From Strigamia acuminata (taxonomy: Eukaryota; Arthropoda; Chilopoda; Geophilomorpha; Linotaeniidae): DNA of 60,000 nt. The position numbers and the translations under genes are program-made. The notes under the pieces are model-generated. The model was not told the origin of the DNA. It saw only the letters and a list, made by a program, of their open reading frames with translations, and did no database searches. The stretch lies in the NCBI GenBank assembly GCA_949358305.1, contig OX442314.1, positions 36,679,211 to 36,739,210 on the forward strand, in the 5' to 3' direction. Below are positions 41,656-50,470 of this stretch, piece by piece (positions within the stretch are counted from its first letter, which is position 1; each line of letters opens with the position of its first letter).

Positions 41656-42054
41656 GTTATTCAGCTGAGAAATAATTTATTTTTAATTGAAAATTTAATT
41701 AAAATGATGTTTACATACTATATTTTTAATTTATTTTTAATTGAAAATTTATTTAAAAGCAATTTTATTTATATTTTTTAAAATTTATTTATTTATTATG
41801 CATTTGCCGGATGAGTCACGCTGCTTTAATATAATTACATGGTCACGTGTTTTGAATTAAATCAGGTGTTTATTCACATATTCATTTTTATTTCCAGATT
41901 TAATATGTGAAATATAATTTGTAATTACACCCAATTAATCAAAAGACTATTTCCTTATTCAGAGAAAAAACAGTGAAATTAACAATATAAATATTATTTT
42001 AAAAACTTGTGATAATTAATTACATAATGCCGCATTATATATATAGAGTAGCAT

Positions 42055-42336
42055 TTAGCCGAATAAATGACTTATTTCAGCCAATTCCTGGATTTCGGCG
42101 ATAGTTACATTGTCGTGTACGTATTTGACGTGTTCAATATTCTCACTGGAAAATCTTCCAAGTTTCTCCACCAGAGTTTGAATCTTGATCTGAAATGCCG
42201 GTCGCCACAAAAGTAACGAATCGGTTCTCTGATCTATTGAGCCACCATAATGGACCAATAAAAATAAGGATAAATGTTTCAAAATTATTTTCTTTTCATC
42301 GGTAGTTTTGTTCTGTTGGAGTTGAAAGAGATACAT
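42055..42336 (-). CDS. Polinton small ORF, unknown
   Basis: 93 residues starting MYLFQLQQNKTTDEKKI, predicted largely helical, followed by SSENIEHVKYVHDNVTIAEIQELAEI. No domain recognised. It is on the same strand as, and 0.23 kb downstream of, the protease. Its length and style (short helical protein with an aspartate- or glutamate-rich end) are like the ORF at 41365-41655, and the two may be related accessory proteins. Confidence 0.5.
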   Translation of the reverse strand: MYLFQLQQNKTTDEKKIILKHLSLFLLVHYGGSIDQRTDSLLLWRPAFQIKIQTLVEKLGRFSSENIEHVKYVHDNVTIAEIQELAEISHLFG

Positions 42337-42568
42337 TTAATTCTTTTCTTTCTCAAATTGAAGTGAATATAATAATGTTGCTTTTTTATATATAGAAAAT
42401 TTTTGTTACGGTTTCATTTTTGATTTGACACGGACTTTAACACATGCCCGTGCTTGTTTGCAGACTTTCCGCAAGGTTTTGTGCGAATCTTTGTTGATTT
42501 CAAATTAGGATTGTTTTAACTTCTTAAATAATTTCATTTTTTTGAGAAAAATGGAAATTGGGTTTACT

Positions 42569-42988
42569 TTACAACAACTCCAGATTATTCATTCCTCGAA
42601 TGATTTTAATGATTGTATTCTGCCTGAGATTAAGATTGGCGGCTAAATAGAGCGCAAAGAGGCAAAACATCCCGCAAGAATCCTCTTTTGTCAACGAATA
42701 CACTTCTTTTGTAGCATAATCTAGGGTAACGTCTCTTCCGACAAAATCAATGATCTCTTTAGGTGGAACGTTTCCCAAATTATCAAAGTATATGCCTCTG
42801 TCATTGCAAAGATACAAGCTGACCCAATGGGTACCACCACCCGTCGATGGGTCTAAATTGATGACGAAGCTTTCATTCTTGCCCCGGTGATTCGCGAGCG
42901 GTTTCAAGCAATCGATGGGCAACACGTTGTTGAAGTGAGCGATACGTAGTTTATTCTTCGCCCAGTTGTAAATTTCCACGTTATTCAT
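42569..42988 (-). CDS. Adenain-like cysteine protease (Polinton PRO)
   Basis: 139 residues of the Ulp1/adenovirus maturation-protease type. The catalytic His is in GGTHWVSLYL (H54), an acidic partner in IYFDNLGNVPP (D69), and the nucleophile in KEDSCGMFCLFAL (C105), in the order and spacing of adenain. In virions it cleaves capsid and core precursors. The length is short, as in other Polintons. Its start ATG overlaps the integrase stop by four bases (ATGA), a sign of compact viral-style gene packing. Confidence 0.9.
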   Translation of the reverse strand: MNNVEIYNWAKNKLRIAHFNNVLPIDCLKPLANHRGKNESFVINLDPSTGGGTHWVSLYLCNDRGIYFDNLGNVPPKEIIDFVGRDVTLDYATKEVYSLTKEDSCGMFCLFALYLAANLNLRQNTIIKIIRGMNNLELL

Positions 42989-43938
42989 TTTTTAATGTCG
43001 ATGAGATCATCCACCCATGAATTATGCTTCTGATCGTAGCCTACCCATTTCACTAGGTACTTCCATGATCCATCGCTGTTTTTCTTTTTTCTAATGACTT
43101 TCTCGATCAAGTAGGGATCATCTACCCTGGTTTCAGTTTTTTGGAGTTCTTCACGGTAAAAGGAACCTTCGATCGATTCTCCCAAACTGTCTTTCAATTT
43201 GAAAATTGGAGGTTCATACGTCGTGTCCACTTTATCAATTGTAAAGATTTCATTAGTCCAATTTTGCAAAAACCCTTTGTCAAATATGGATTTGGATTTG
43301 GAAATACGCACTCGGTCGCCCACTTTGAATTTAGGCTTGGACGTTGCTGGTTCGGGAAGTAATTTTAGTCTGAGCGCCTTTTCATGTTTGGGAGCCACAT
43401 CTTTGGGTTTCATGTTGGTCGTACGGTGAACCGAAGAGTTATAACGGGTCATCAATTGGGGTAAGATAGTAATCCAATTCCTCGAACCTTTCAAAGTAAA
43501 ATGCCTGTACATGCGCTCTTTGAGCGTGCGATTGAACCGCTCGACCATGCTCGCTTTCAACGGCGAGTGTGTGGAAAAATGGTTGATGTTGAACTTTTTG
43601 ACCAGTGCCTTGAAATGGGAATTGTAGAATTCTTTCCCCCAATCGGATGCCATGTTGACCGGCCCCTTATTCCCCGCTTTGACAAGCACCTTTTCAAATG
43701 CAGCGGTTACCTCTTTGCCAGTCTTTGATTTGATGGGAACCGCATACGCATATTTAGAGAACGCATCTATAACCGTTAATAAGTATTTATAACCTTTGTT
43801 TACACGGGAAAAAGGTATCAATTCGACTAAATCGATCTGCCATAAGTCGTTGATTGCAAAAGATACGACCGGACGTCTGACGTAATGCCTACGTGCCGGC
43901 TTATGTAATTCAGATACCAGTTGTTCTATGTCAGGCAT
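42985..43938 (-). CDS. Polinton integrase with chromodomain
   Basis: 317 residues of retroviral-type integrase core. After LVSELHKPARRHYVRRP come the catalytic D36 (LWQIDLVEL), D99 (ASDWGKEF) and E133 (SMVERFNRTLK). KFKVGDRVRISK forms the C-terminal DNA-binding fold, and a chromodomain (about 275-317, KYLVKWVGYDQKHNSWV) ends the protein. Integrase inserts the linear element and produces the 6-bp duplication, which is observed. The zinc-binding N-terminus of retroviral integrases is absent here. It overlaps the end of the PLA2 gene by 13 bases across an A16 run (43938-43953 on the plus strand as T). Confidence 0.94.
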   Translation of the reverse strand: MPDIEQLVSELHKPARRHYVRRPVVSFAINDLWQIDLVELIPFSRVNKGYKYLLTVIDAFSKYAYAVPIKSKTGKEVTAAFEKVLVKAGNKGPVNMASDWGKEFYNSHFKALVKKFNINHFSTHSPLKASMVERFNRTLKERMYRHFTLKGSRNWITILPQLMTRYNSSVHRTTNMKPKDVAPKHEKALRLKLLPEPATSKPKFKVGDRVRISKSKSIFDKGFLQNWTNEIFTIDKVDTTYEPPIFKLKDSLGESIEGSFYREELQKTETRVDDPYLIEKVIRKKKNSDGSWKYLVKWVGYDQKHNSWVDDLIDIKK

Positions 43939-44336
43939 TTTTTTTTTTTTTTTAGTCCCATTCCCAGTTTAAGTTTGGTATTGAACGTTGCTTTGATTGC
44001 TTTGGCGGCTAATTTTGTGCTTAAACTGACTGTTGGATCGGAGATGATTAAAACACATGCTTCGACCAACTTTCTGTCTGCTTCGTGTCTGGCTTCTAAG
44101 TTCTCATTTATGTAAGCAATGTCGTGCAGCTTGCACGCTTCATCCAATGGGTTTATGCCTTTATCACCTCTAGCTAAACGCTTATCTAATTTTGTGCCTG
44201 GACCGCAATAATTGTACCCAGGGATATGCATTTCTACCGGTAATTTATTGATTAGTTTATTCAAAAGTCCTTTTCCGGTTGCTGGAGATTTTTTTTTTTT
44301 ATGAACTGATATTTCAAGGTCCCGCATGCCAAGCAT
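43926..44336 (-). CDS. PLA2-domain virion protein (Polinton)
   Basis: The frame from its first ATG encodes 136 residues: a basic lysine run, GLLNKLINKLPVEMH, then a phospholipase A2-like core with the calcium-loop YCGPGTKLD (GPG at 45-47) and the catalytic helix LDEACKLHDIAY (H71, D72). The C-terminus is basic. Parvovirus VP1 and some Polinton/adintovirus proteins carry such a domain, used to breach endosomal membranes. The zinc-ribbon ORF directly upstream is in another frame, and the two meet at an A12 run (44289-44300); in related elements I recall both parts in one protein, so the break may be a sequencing error. Confidence 0.85.
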   Translation of the reverse strand: MLGMRDLEISVHKKKKSPATGKGLLNKLINKLPVEMHIPGYNYCGPGTKLDKRLARGDKGINPLDEACKLHDIAYINENLEARHEADRKLVEACVLIISDPTVSLSTKLAAKAIKATFNTKLKLGMGLKKKKKCLT

Positions 44337-44425
44337 TTACCTCTTTTGTAGGCTCTGTTGTTTTTAGTGACTCCCATTTCCAACGTGCCGGTAGGAGTAG
44401 ACTTTTTACATTTAACGCAAAACAT
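44261..44425 (-). CDS. Zinc-ribbon ORF upstream of PLA2 domain
   Basis: ATG at 44425 opens a 54-codon frame with CVKCKK and, 24 residues on, CLACGTLKYQFI, a four-cysteine ribbon of the kind called DUF5679. It then runs into the A12 tract and stops 35 bases later, while the PLA2 frame continues one base out of register. The gene is divergent from the ATPase gene, with 35 bp between the two ATGs, so this gap should hold the promoters for both strands. Confidence 0.75.
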   Translation of the reverse strand: MFCVKCKKSTPTGTLEMGVTKNNRAYKRGKCLACGTLKYQFIKKKNLQQPEKDF

Positions 44426-44460
44426 GTTTGTCTTCTTTTTTTATTACGGGAATATAAAAA

Positions 44461-45138
44461 ATGAATGTCATAAATTTTGACACGGGGCGTTTGGATAAAT
44501 GTGATAAGTCGATTCTGCCAAAAAACATAAGATGCATCATGTGTGGCCCGGCTGAATGTGGGAAAACGAATCTGTTGCTAAACTTCCTGCATTGGCTACG
44601 GTTCGACAAGCTGATGGTGTTTTCTAAAACTTTATTTCAACCAAAATACGAGCGGTTAAGAGAGTTGTTCGAGGATCTAGAATCGGAATTGGGCAAACAG
44701 GTAGCTCATTTCTTCCCGAGCAACGAGGATGTGCCGTCTCCCGAACAACTTTTTGATAAATCCGTGAACAAGTCTATTTTTGTGTTTGATGATGTGATGA
44801 CCGACAAGCAACATAATATTGAGAAATATTTTGCCCAGGGCCGTCATAGTAACGTAGACTCTTTTTACTTGTGTCAGACTTATAGCCGAATCCCAAAACA
44901 GGTGATAAGAGACAATGCCAATTTAATAATCATGTTCAGACAAGACGAAAGAAACATGAAACACGTTTTTGACAACCATGTTGGAACGGACATGACGTAC
45001 GTTCGATTCAGAGACATGTGTAAGTCGTGTTGGGATGATGATACGTTTGGCTTTCTCACCATTGACAAGACCAAGTCTATGTCGAGCGGGAGATATAAAA
45101 ATAAATTTTCCCCATTTTTAAAAAATGAACATGAATAA
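44461..45138 (+). CDS. A32/FtsK-type genome-packaging ATPase (Polinton)
   Basis: 225 residues with Walker A GPAECGKT (29-36), Walker B SIFVFDDV (105-112) and the sensor-like region VDSFYLCQTYSRIPKQVIRDNANLI. This is the HerA/FtsK packaging ATPase of Polintons, adintoviruses and large DNA viruses, which pumps DNA into the capsid. The length is typical. It is the first plus-strand gene, and the next gene's ATG overlaps its 3' end. Confidence 0.93.
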   Translation: MNVINFDTGRLDKCDKSILPKNIRCIMCGPAECGKTNLLLNFLHWLRFDKLMVFSKTLFQPKYERLRELFEDLESELGKQVAHFFPSNEDVPSPEQLFDKSVNKSIFVFDDVMTDKQHNIEKYFAQGRHSNVDSFYLCQTYSRIPKQVIRDNANLIIMFRQDERNMKHVFDNHVGTDMTYVRFRDMCKSCWDDDTFGFLTIDKTKSMSSGRYKNKFSPFLKNEHE

Positions 45139-45199
45139 ACAGCAGCGTGGAAATTACGAGAAATTAAAACAGCTTGAAAAAAAAGTTTCTGCAAGATAA
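45125..45199 (+). CDS. Short leader ORF of the DUF8207-like gene
   Basis: ATGs at 45125 and 45131 overlap the ATPase stop and open a 24-residue frame (MNMNKQQRGNYEKLKQ) ending at 45199. It runs through an A8 tract (45177-45184), beyond which the long downstream frame begins without an ATG of its own. The leader is therefore probably the true N-terminus of the next protein, separated from it by a one-base offset. Confidence 0.65.
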   Translation: MNMNKQQRGNYEKLKQLEKKVSAR

Positions 45200-46346
45200 G
45201 TTAAACAGAGGATCCGAAGATGAAGCGCTCGGTGCATTCTTCAAACCTGTAACTGCTGCATTGCATAGCCTGCCGCAGCAGCAGCAGCAACTATCTCCAC
45301 CCCTTGCTCTACCACCTACGACTTTCAAATCCTCACCTTCCACTCCCATTAAAAGAGAGTTGTCATCTTTCACACCCATTACAAGTAAGTCCCATAATTT
45401 AAAGTACGAAATGGATCTAGAATCACCGCTCTTACCTTGGGAAAGTTCATCCTTAAAAAGGCAGTTCAGTCGCCAAAGCTTGTCCTCGAGTAAAATTGAA
45501 ACTCCTCGACTTAAGTTTGGCCGGGATGATGGGAATGAAGAGGAAAATGTTTCATTTCAAAGAGAGGGAGAGACGAGCCTCGTAGAAGATGATGTTGATG
45601 ATGATGATTGGCAATTTGCTCATGTGCTTCCAAATATAAAATATCAACGCGACATAAGAAAAAGTCTCGAATTAAAAATGACGGACAAAGAATCGGAAAA
45701 CGCAGTACAGCAAGAGTTCTTGAAATATTACGCCGAAAATGCGGCTCATTTAGATACGGTGTTTGGAATTAGATATGACCCGTATGATTCAAAATTTAAA
45801 ATAGGAGTCGAAGAAGTTAAATTCTTTCCAACTCATATACTTGTGAAAAACGTAAAGTATCCACGAACTCCAACATTAATGCATCTCCTCATGCAAAAAC
45901 TTCCACCGATTGAAGGAACTATGACAGACCAAAATTTTGTGGATTACGGCAGGATTCTCATTTCTAGTCAAGGGTTATTTAAAAAGAACAATTCGGCAAC
46001 TAATATGCCAAAGTCTAGTAAAGGAGAAAAGTATATGACAGTGGTTAAACGAATTTGGGAACTGTATAAAAATCGTCCAAAGACAACATCCCAAGCTGGC
46101 AAGAACACACCCCAAGCTGGCAAAGGTGTCACGAAAACGTTTCGGCCGCACAACTCCGTAGACTACAAGTATTACAATAACCCGGACGAATTAATAGACA
46201 GGCTGCGATTGTTGCATGCATCACGGGATGCTGGAAACCAGTCTCACGACAACGAAATTGTGGAAATACTTATGGAACTGAAAGAGGAAAGAATCCTCGA
46301 TAAAACCAAGTTTGAAAACATGCGAAAGAAAATTCTCGCGAATTAA
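45174..46346 (+). CDS. DUF8207-like Polinton protein
   Basis: 390 codons with no early ATG (the first is at about residue 80); translation presumably enters from the leader ORF at 45125. The N-terminal third is low complexity (PQQQQQLSPPL, serine- and proline-rich), with an acidic stretch near residue 135 (VEDDVDDDDW). The C-terminal half has the conserved core FGIRYDPYDSKFKIG, PTLMHLLMQKLPP, DQNFVDYGRIL and ELIDRLRLLHAS. It is a Polinton-specific family located between ATPase and penton genes; its role is unknown, possibly a minor virion component. The protein is otherwise intact. Confidence 0.8.
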   Translation: MKKKFLQDKLNRGSEDEALGAFFKPVTAALHSLPQQQQQLSPPLALPPTTFKSSPSTPIKRELSSFTPITSKSHNLKYEMDLESPLLPWESSSLKRQFSRQSLSSSKIETPRLKFGRDDGNEEENVSFQREGETSLVEDDVDDDDWQFAHVLPNIKYQRDIRKSLELKMTDKESENAVQQEFLKYYAENAAHLDTVFGIRYDPYDSKFKIGVEEVKFFPTHILVKNVKYPRTPTLMHLLMQKLPPIEGTMTDQNFVDYGRILISSQGLFKKNNSATNMPKSSKGEKYMTVVKRIWELYKNRPKTTSQAGKNTPQAGKGVTKTFRPHNSVDYKYYNNPDELIDRLRLLHASRDAGNQSHDNEIVEILMELKEERILDKTKFENMRKKILAN

Positions 46347-46373
46347 AAAAAAGTAATAATAATCGTGATTACC

Positions 46374-47135
46374 ATGTCTATCGTACTAAGCAGTACGAAA
46401 TCGGATTTCCTCACTACTTTTAGCTCACCTTTAATTTTGGGTGACGACGAATACGAATTGGGATTAGTGAGCCTCGAGACATTTTACACAATGCCAAATA
46501 TAACCGAGGACAACAACGTGTTCAAATACTACACTGTTGAAGTAGATGTGAACGTCCCCGCTCGTATTATAGGTACGCTCAACTACGACATCATCGTTCC
46601 CGTGGGTTGTTACGAACTTGCCGACATTATCTCGTACATACATACCGAAATGAAATCCAGAGGACACTGGAATATGAAAGACGACGCACCTTTCATCGAC
46701 ATCGTGGCCAATTATAATACTCTGTCCACGACATTAGTGATTAGCGATGCCAGTTACGGGGCCAATTTTTCGGAAAATAGAAGTATGGCTAAATTATTCG
46801 GTCTCAAAACAAAGAAATACGGTGTAGGTAGAAGCGAATCCATTAATCCGGTGAACATTTTTCACATTAACACTATCCTGGTCCATTGTGATCTTATTAC
46901 CGACTCTTATAAAAACGGGAAGACGGCTCCGATCATATACGCATTTTTTCCTAATGTCCCGCCAGGCTTCAAAATAGTAGAAATGCCGTATAACATAGTT
47001 TACTTGCCGGTGAAAAATCAATCTAAAATACACGAAGTCAGGATCTGGTTGACCGATCAAGACGATAAACCACTGAATCTGAGAGGAGAAATTTTTACTA
47101 CACGTTTACACTTACGAAAATTAATTAAAGCGTAA
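46374..47135 (+). CDS. Penton-like minor capsid protein (Polinton)
   Basis: 253 residues from ATG 46374. DDEYELGLVSLETFYTMPNI near the start and RIWLTDQDDKPLNLRGEIFT near the end are the landmarks of the Polinton minor capsid protein, a single jelly-roll that occupies the five-fold vertices. Length and position (before the major capsid gene) are typical. No defects seen. Confidence 0.88.
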   Translation: MSIVLSSTKSDFLTTFSSPLILGDDEYELGLVSLETFYTMPNITEDNNVFKYYTVEVDVNVPARIIGTLNYDIIVPVGCYELADIISYIHTEMKSRGHWNMKDDAPFIDIVANYNTLSTTLVISDASYGANFSENRSMAKLFGLKTKKYGVGRSESINPVNIFHINTILVHCDLITDSYKNGKTAPIIYAFFPNVPPGFKIVEMPYNIVYLPVKNQSKIHEVRIWLTDQDDKPLNLRGEIFTTRLHLRKLIKA

Positions 47136-47145
47136 TTAAAAAAAC

Positions 47146-47307
47146 ATGCCGTTAATTTTTAATAAGAACGTAACGGCAAGTAATACCCCCAGCACCAGCT
47201 CCAACACTGCCACTGTCAAGACACCCTCGTCGATTAGAGGTGGAAATATAAAAATTATAAAGTCTTCGATACGGCCAGATAATCGAGAATATATAAATTC
47301 TTTTTAA
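47146..47307 (+). CDS. 53-residue Polinton protein
   Basis: A short frame 10 bp after the penton-like gene: MPLIFNKNVTASNTPSTSSN, a Ser/Thr-rich middle, then a basic end with GGNIKIIKSSIRPDNRE. The position between penton and major capsid genes and the ordered composition suggest a real small virion or core protein. I do not recognise the family. Its stop lies inside the first unit of the tandem repeat that follows. Confidence 0.5.
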   Translation: MPLIFNKNVTASNTPSTSSNTATVKTPSSIRGGNIKIIKSSIRPDNREYINSF

Positions 47308-47512
47308 AAAAAATATATATTAAGTAATTAATTAAATACCGTAATTCTTTTTAAAAAAAATATATATTAAGTAATTAATTAAGTAATTCTCTTTTAAAAA
47401 ATATATATATATTAAGTAATTAATTAAGTAATTCTTTTTAAAAAAATATATATATTAAGTAATTAATTAAGTAATTCTTTTTAAAAAAAATATATATATT
47501 AAGTAATTAAAA
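47296..47512. repeat. Five-copy AT-rich tandem repeat before the capsid gene
   Basis: Units of about 43 bp, TAATTCTTTTTAAAAAAAAT then ATATATTAAGTAATTAATTAAG, repeat five times with small length changes. The array fills the space between the 53-residue ORF and the capsid ATG, and may have expanded by slippage. It could hold the capsid gene promoter (TATATAT). Confidence 0.85.
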
Positions 47513-47522
47513 AATAGCGACG

Positions 47523-48842
47523 ATGCAAGTCTCCGAGAATTATTTGGATGTCGAACAACCATTCGTCGTCGATGAATCTGTTAATGCCTACAACTACCAC
47601 GAATATTATCCTATTATAGGAACTAATTTAAATAATGTGAATTCCGAAATTCGATTAATCATTCAAAACGAAGATGTATGGACTCACCCTCATAAAAGTT
47701 ACGTCTGCATAACAGGAAGATTAGTGAAAGCGGATGGTACAGACCTTATCGCTCAAGCTGATGAACAAGACCATATAATAACGTTAGGAAATAACTTTAT
47801 GCCATTTTTGTTCAGCAACATGAAATATCACATAGGTGATAAATTAATAGACGAAATAAATTATCCGGGTTATGCTACCACTATTAAGGGCTTACTAACG
47901 TACAAACAGCTCCAAAATTCGAGCGGAAATATGGGATGGATAGTAGATCATCACAAGGGCGAAGCATCGGATACTCTTAATCCCGCTTTTCTAGAACGTA
48001 GAATATTTTACAACATAATGCCAACGCCCAAAGGATCGTTCTCTTTGTTAGTACCGTTAACACATTTAATGGGATTTTTCGAAGACTATACGAAAATCAT
48101 ATATGGTGCCAAACAAGTTTTGACCTTAATGCGAACTCACGACAACGATGCCATTTTTAAAGCGATACAGTCCGGTCCCGCCCCAAAAGTAAACACCCCC
48201 GTTGGAAAAATTATCATCGAACAGTTATATTGGTTGATGCCGCACGTCTTACCGTCCGATATCCAAAAGAATAGATTACTCACTGCCATAGATAGAGGGG
48301 TGAACGTTCCATTAGCTTTTCGACATTGGTCGTTCGAAATGACAGACGTGCCACAAAGTAAGGAACACGCGTGGAGAGTGGTAACAACCAGCACGTCAGA
48401 AAAACCACGTTACATCATCGTGGCTTTACAAACGAATAAAAGAGACGACCAATTAAAAAATCCAGCCACATTTGATAACTGCAATGTAACGGAAGTTCAT
48501 GCCTACTTAAATTCGGAACGATATCCTTATCTGGACAGTAACAATGATTTTAAGAAAGCCAATTTCTGTAAATTCTTAGAAAGTTGCATTCAATTTAGAA
48601 AAGACTATTACGGTGCCGACGATTTACCGTTTAATACTTACGAGTACGGAAATATATACCCGCTCATCGTAATAGATTGCACGAAACAAAGCGAAAGAAT
48701 GAAAACCGGAATAATGGACGTGCAAATAAAAATGAAATTTGCGGAAACCGTTCCTGCCGACACTAAAGCCTACGCTTTGATAATAAGCGATAGACTAATG
48801 ACTATGAAATTAGACAAGGGTAAAATCGAAGTATTATATTAG
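47523..48842 (+). CDS. Major capsid protein, double jelly-roll (Polinton)
   Basis: 439 residues, uninterrupted. The opening SENYLDVEQPFVVDESV, GTNLNNVNSEIRLIIQNED and the later FEDYTKIIYGAKQVLTL and QLYWLMPHVLPSD are landmarks of Polinton/adintovirus hexon-like capsid proteins. The protein forms the pseudo-hexameric capsomers of an icosahedral shell. Length is within the usual range. The intact frame argues that this copy could still support assembly, or is very young. AT-dinucleotide sequence follows (48850-49010). Confidence 0.92.
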   Translation: MQVSENYLDVEQPFVVDESVNAYNYHEYYPIIGTNLNNVNSEIRLIIQNEDVWTHPHKSYVCITGRLVKADGTDLIAQADEQDHIITLGNNFMPFLFSNMKYHIGDKLIDEINYPGYATTIKGLLTYKQLQNSSGNMGWIVDHHKGEASDTLNPAFLERRIFYNIMPTPKGSFSLLVPLTHLMGFFEDYTKIIYGAKQVLTLMRTHDNDAIFKAIQSGPAPKVNTPVGKIIIEQLYWLMPHVLPSDIQKNRLLTAIDRGVNVPLAFRHWSFEMTDVPQSKEHAWRVVTTSTSEKPRYIIVALQTNKRDDQLKNPATFDNCNVTEVHAYLNSERYPYLDSNNDFKKANFCKFLESCIQFRKDYYGADDLPFNTYEYGNIYPLIVIDCTKQSERMKTGIMDVQIKMKFAETVPADTKAYALIISDRLMTMKLDKGKIEVLY

Positions 48843-48849
48843 ATTTTAA

Positions 48850-48895
48850 AATAATATATACGTATATAAAATATATATAAATATATATAATATAT

Positions 48896-48926
<31 letters not shown>

Positions 48927-49010
48927 ATATATATATAATATATATAATATATAATATATAATATATATAAATAAATATATATAAAATAATATATACGTAT
49001 ATAAAAAAAG
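48850..49010. repeat. AT dinucleotide tract
   Basis: About 160 bp of ATATATAA-type sequence between the capsid gene and the basic-protein gene. Apparent frames inside it (Tyr/Ile repeats) are not genes. Confidence 0.9.
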
Positions 49011-49018
49011 AAATAAAA

Positions 49019-49146
49019 ATGTATAAGATACATAAAGTGAATCTATCTCCGAATCAACAACGAAAAATATCCAAGTCTGTCAAAAAAAAGATACCCTTGC
49101 ATTTAAGATTGAAATACGAACAATTAAACGGCAATCATGGCTTGTC
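49019..49146 (+). CDS. Basic Polinton protein, truncated by assembly gap
   Basis: The first 42 codons of a lysine-rich protein (MYKIHKVNLSPNQQRKISKSVKKK) before the N gap. A basic protein starting this way, with repeats of the form LSxxQxxK, follows the capsid gene in other Polintons and has been compared with adenovirus pX-like core proteins; that comparison is from memory. The 3' end is hidden. Confidence 0.65.
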
Positions 49147-49346
49147 NNNNNNNNNNNNNNNNNNNNNNNNNNNNNNNNNNNNNNNNNNNNNNNNNNNNNN
49201 NNNNNNNNNNNNNNNNNNNNNNNNNNNNNNNNNNNNNNNNNNNNNNNNNNNNNNNNNNNNNNNNNNNNNNNNNNNNNNNNNNNNNNNNNNNNNNNNNNNN
49301 NNNNNNNNNNNNNNNNNNNNNNNNNNNNNNNNNNNNNNNNNNNNNN
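49147..49346. other. Assembly gap, 200 N
   Basis: Exactly 200 undetermined bases, which looks like a fixed-size placeholder, so the true length is unknown. It truncates genes arriving from both sides and lies where a Polinton polymerase gene would be. Confidence 0.98.
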
Positions 49347-49878
49347 AATCAATTTTAAGAGCCTCTACACATACTAAACAGAAGTAGTCGTGAGTTTCTA
49401 CATATTCAGCACTTTCTTCGGCCAGTTGCCTCGCAGCCAAATCCAAAATTGGATCAACATCATCCGTTAACATCACGAACGGCCCGGCCCGGTACCAAAA
49501 AAGAGCTGGCGACAATTTCACGGAATGCCGATATCTCAATTGCATCATAACACTCACTTTGCACGAATTCATGTCGGCTGCAACTTCCGCCACCAAAGCA
49601 CGGATATTTGGAGCGGCATCTTTAATCACATCTTCTATTTCACAAATCCTTTCATCGAAATTGACCATGTACTCGCGCGATTGTCCATCAAAGATACCTT
49701 TATGAAGATAATACGGAACTGAGATAATCTTCTCAAAATCTTTATATTCGCCGCATTTCTTCAAAAGTTGATCCAAACCGACATTAAACTTGAAAGCCCT
49801 AGATAAATCGCCCCTTTTTCTTTTTCCTTTTAAAAACTCGACACATTTTCTGAATTTGTATCTATTCATTCTGAGCAC
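49347..49878 (-). CDS. N-terminal part of a Polinton protein running into the gap
   Basis: From ATG 49878 the minus strand is open for 177 codons to the gap: a basic start (MLRMNRYKFRKCVEFLKGKRKRG), a helical middle and SVMMQLRYRHSVKLSPALFWY. It reads inward from the right terminus, the orientation in which protein-primed DNA polymerase B often lies in Polintons. I see no polymerase motif in this part, so it could be the long N-terminal extension of PolB or an unrelated gene. Its downstream part is in the gap. Confidence 0.55.
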
Positions 49879-50000
49879 AGAATGAATCTAAATCATTATT
49901 CTTTTTTATATAAAAGAAAAATAAATTTTAAAAAAAAGGAAAATTGATTAAGAATGAAACATACTTTTAGGAATTTTTTTATTTATTAATTAATTAATTA

Positions 50001-50275
50001 ATGAATTGAATTACACATTTAGCATTTTCTATTAAATATTTACAAATAAATGAATTACTTGTAAATTAATTGAATTACACATTTAGCATTTTCTATTAAA
50101 TATTTACAAATAAATGAATTACTTGTAAATTAATTGAATTACACATTTAGCATTTTCTATTAAATATTTACAAATAAATGAATTACTTGTAAATTAATTG
50201 AATTACACATTTAAGATTTTTTATTAAATATTTACAAATAAATGAATTACTTGTAAATGAATTGAATTACTTGTA
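50001..50275. repeat. Four-copy, about 64-bp tandem repeat near the Polinton right end
   Basis: The unit contains GAATTACACATTTAGCATTT and ATTTACAAATAAATGAATTA, repeated four times; the last copy is diverged. 50276-50470 is further AT-rich sequence without a gene. Confidence 0.8.
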
Positions 50276-50470
50276 GTTATTTATTTTAATTAATTAAATT
50301 AATATAATTTATTAGTTATTTATTTATTTATAAATTAAATAAATTAATATAATTTATTTATTTATTTATTTAAAAATTGAAGGGTAAGCATCATTTTTTT
50401 ATGCTCCTAAAATCCATCTGAGTCTTTACTTTCTTTGTTTTTCATTCATCCATCTTCATACCATCGGGCC

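Noticed and set aside
43926-43953. Frame error at the A16 run between PLA2 and integrase genes
   Set aside because: Both genes have a proper start or stop there and simply overlap by 13 bases, so no break needs to be invoked.
48839-49033. Tyr/Ile-rich minus-strand ORF
   Set aside because: Pure translation of an AT dinucleotide tract.
49080-49387. ORFs spanning the N gap
   Set aside because: The frame is not defined across unknown bases, so only the parts on each side were described.
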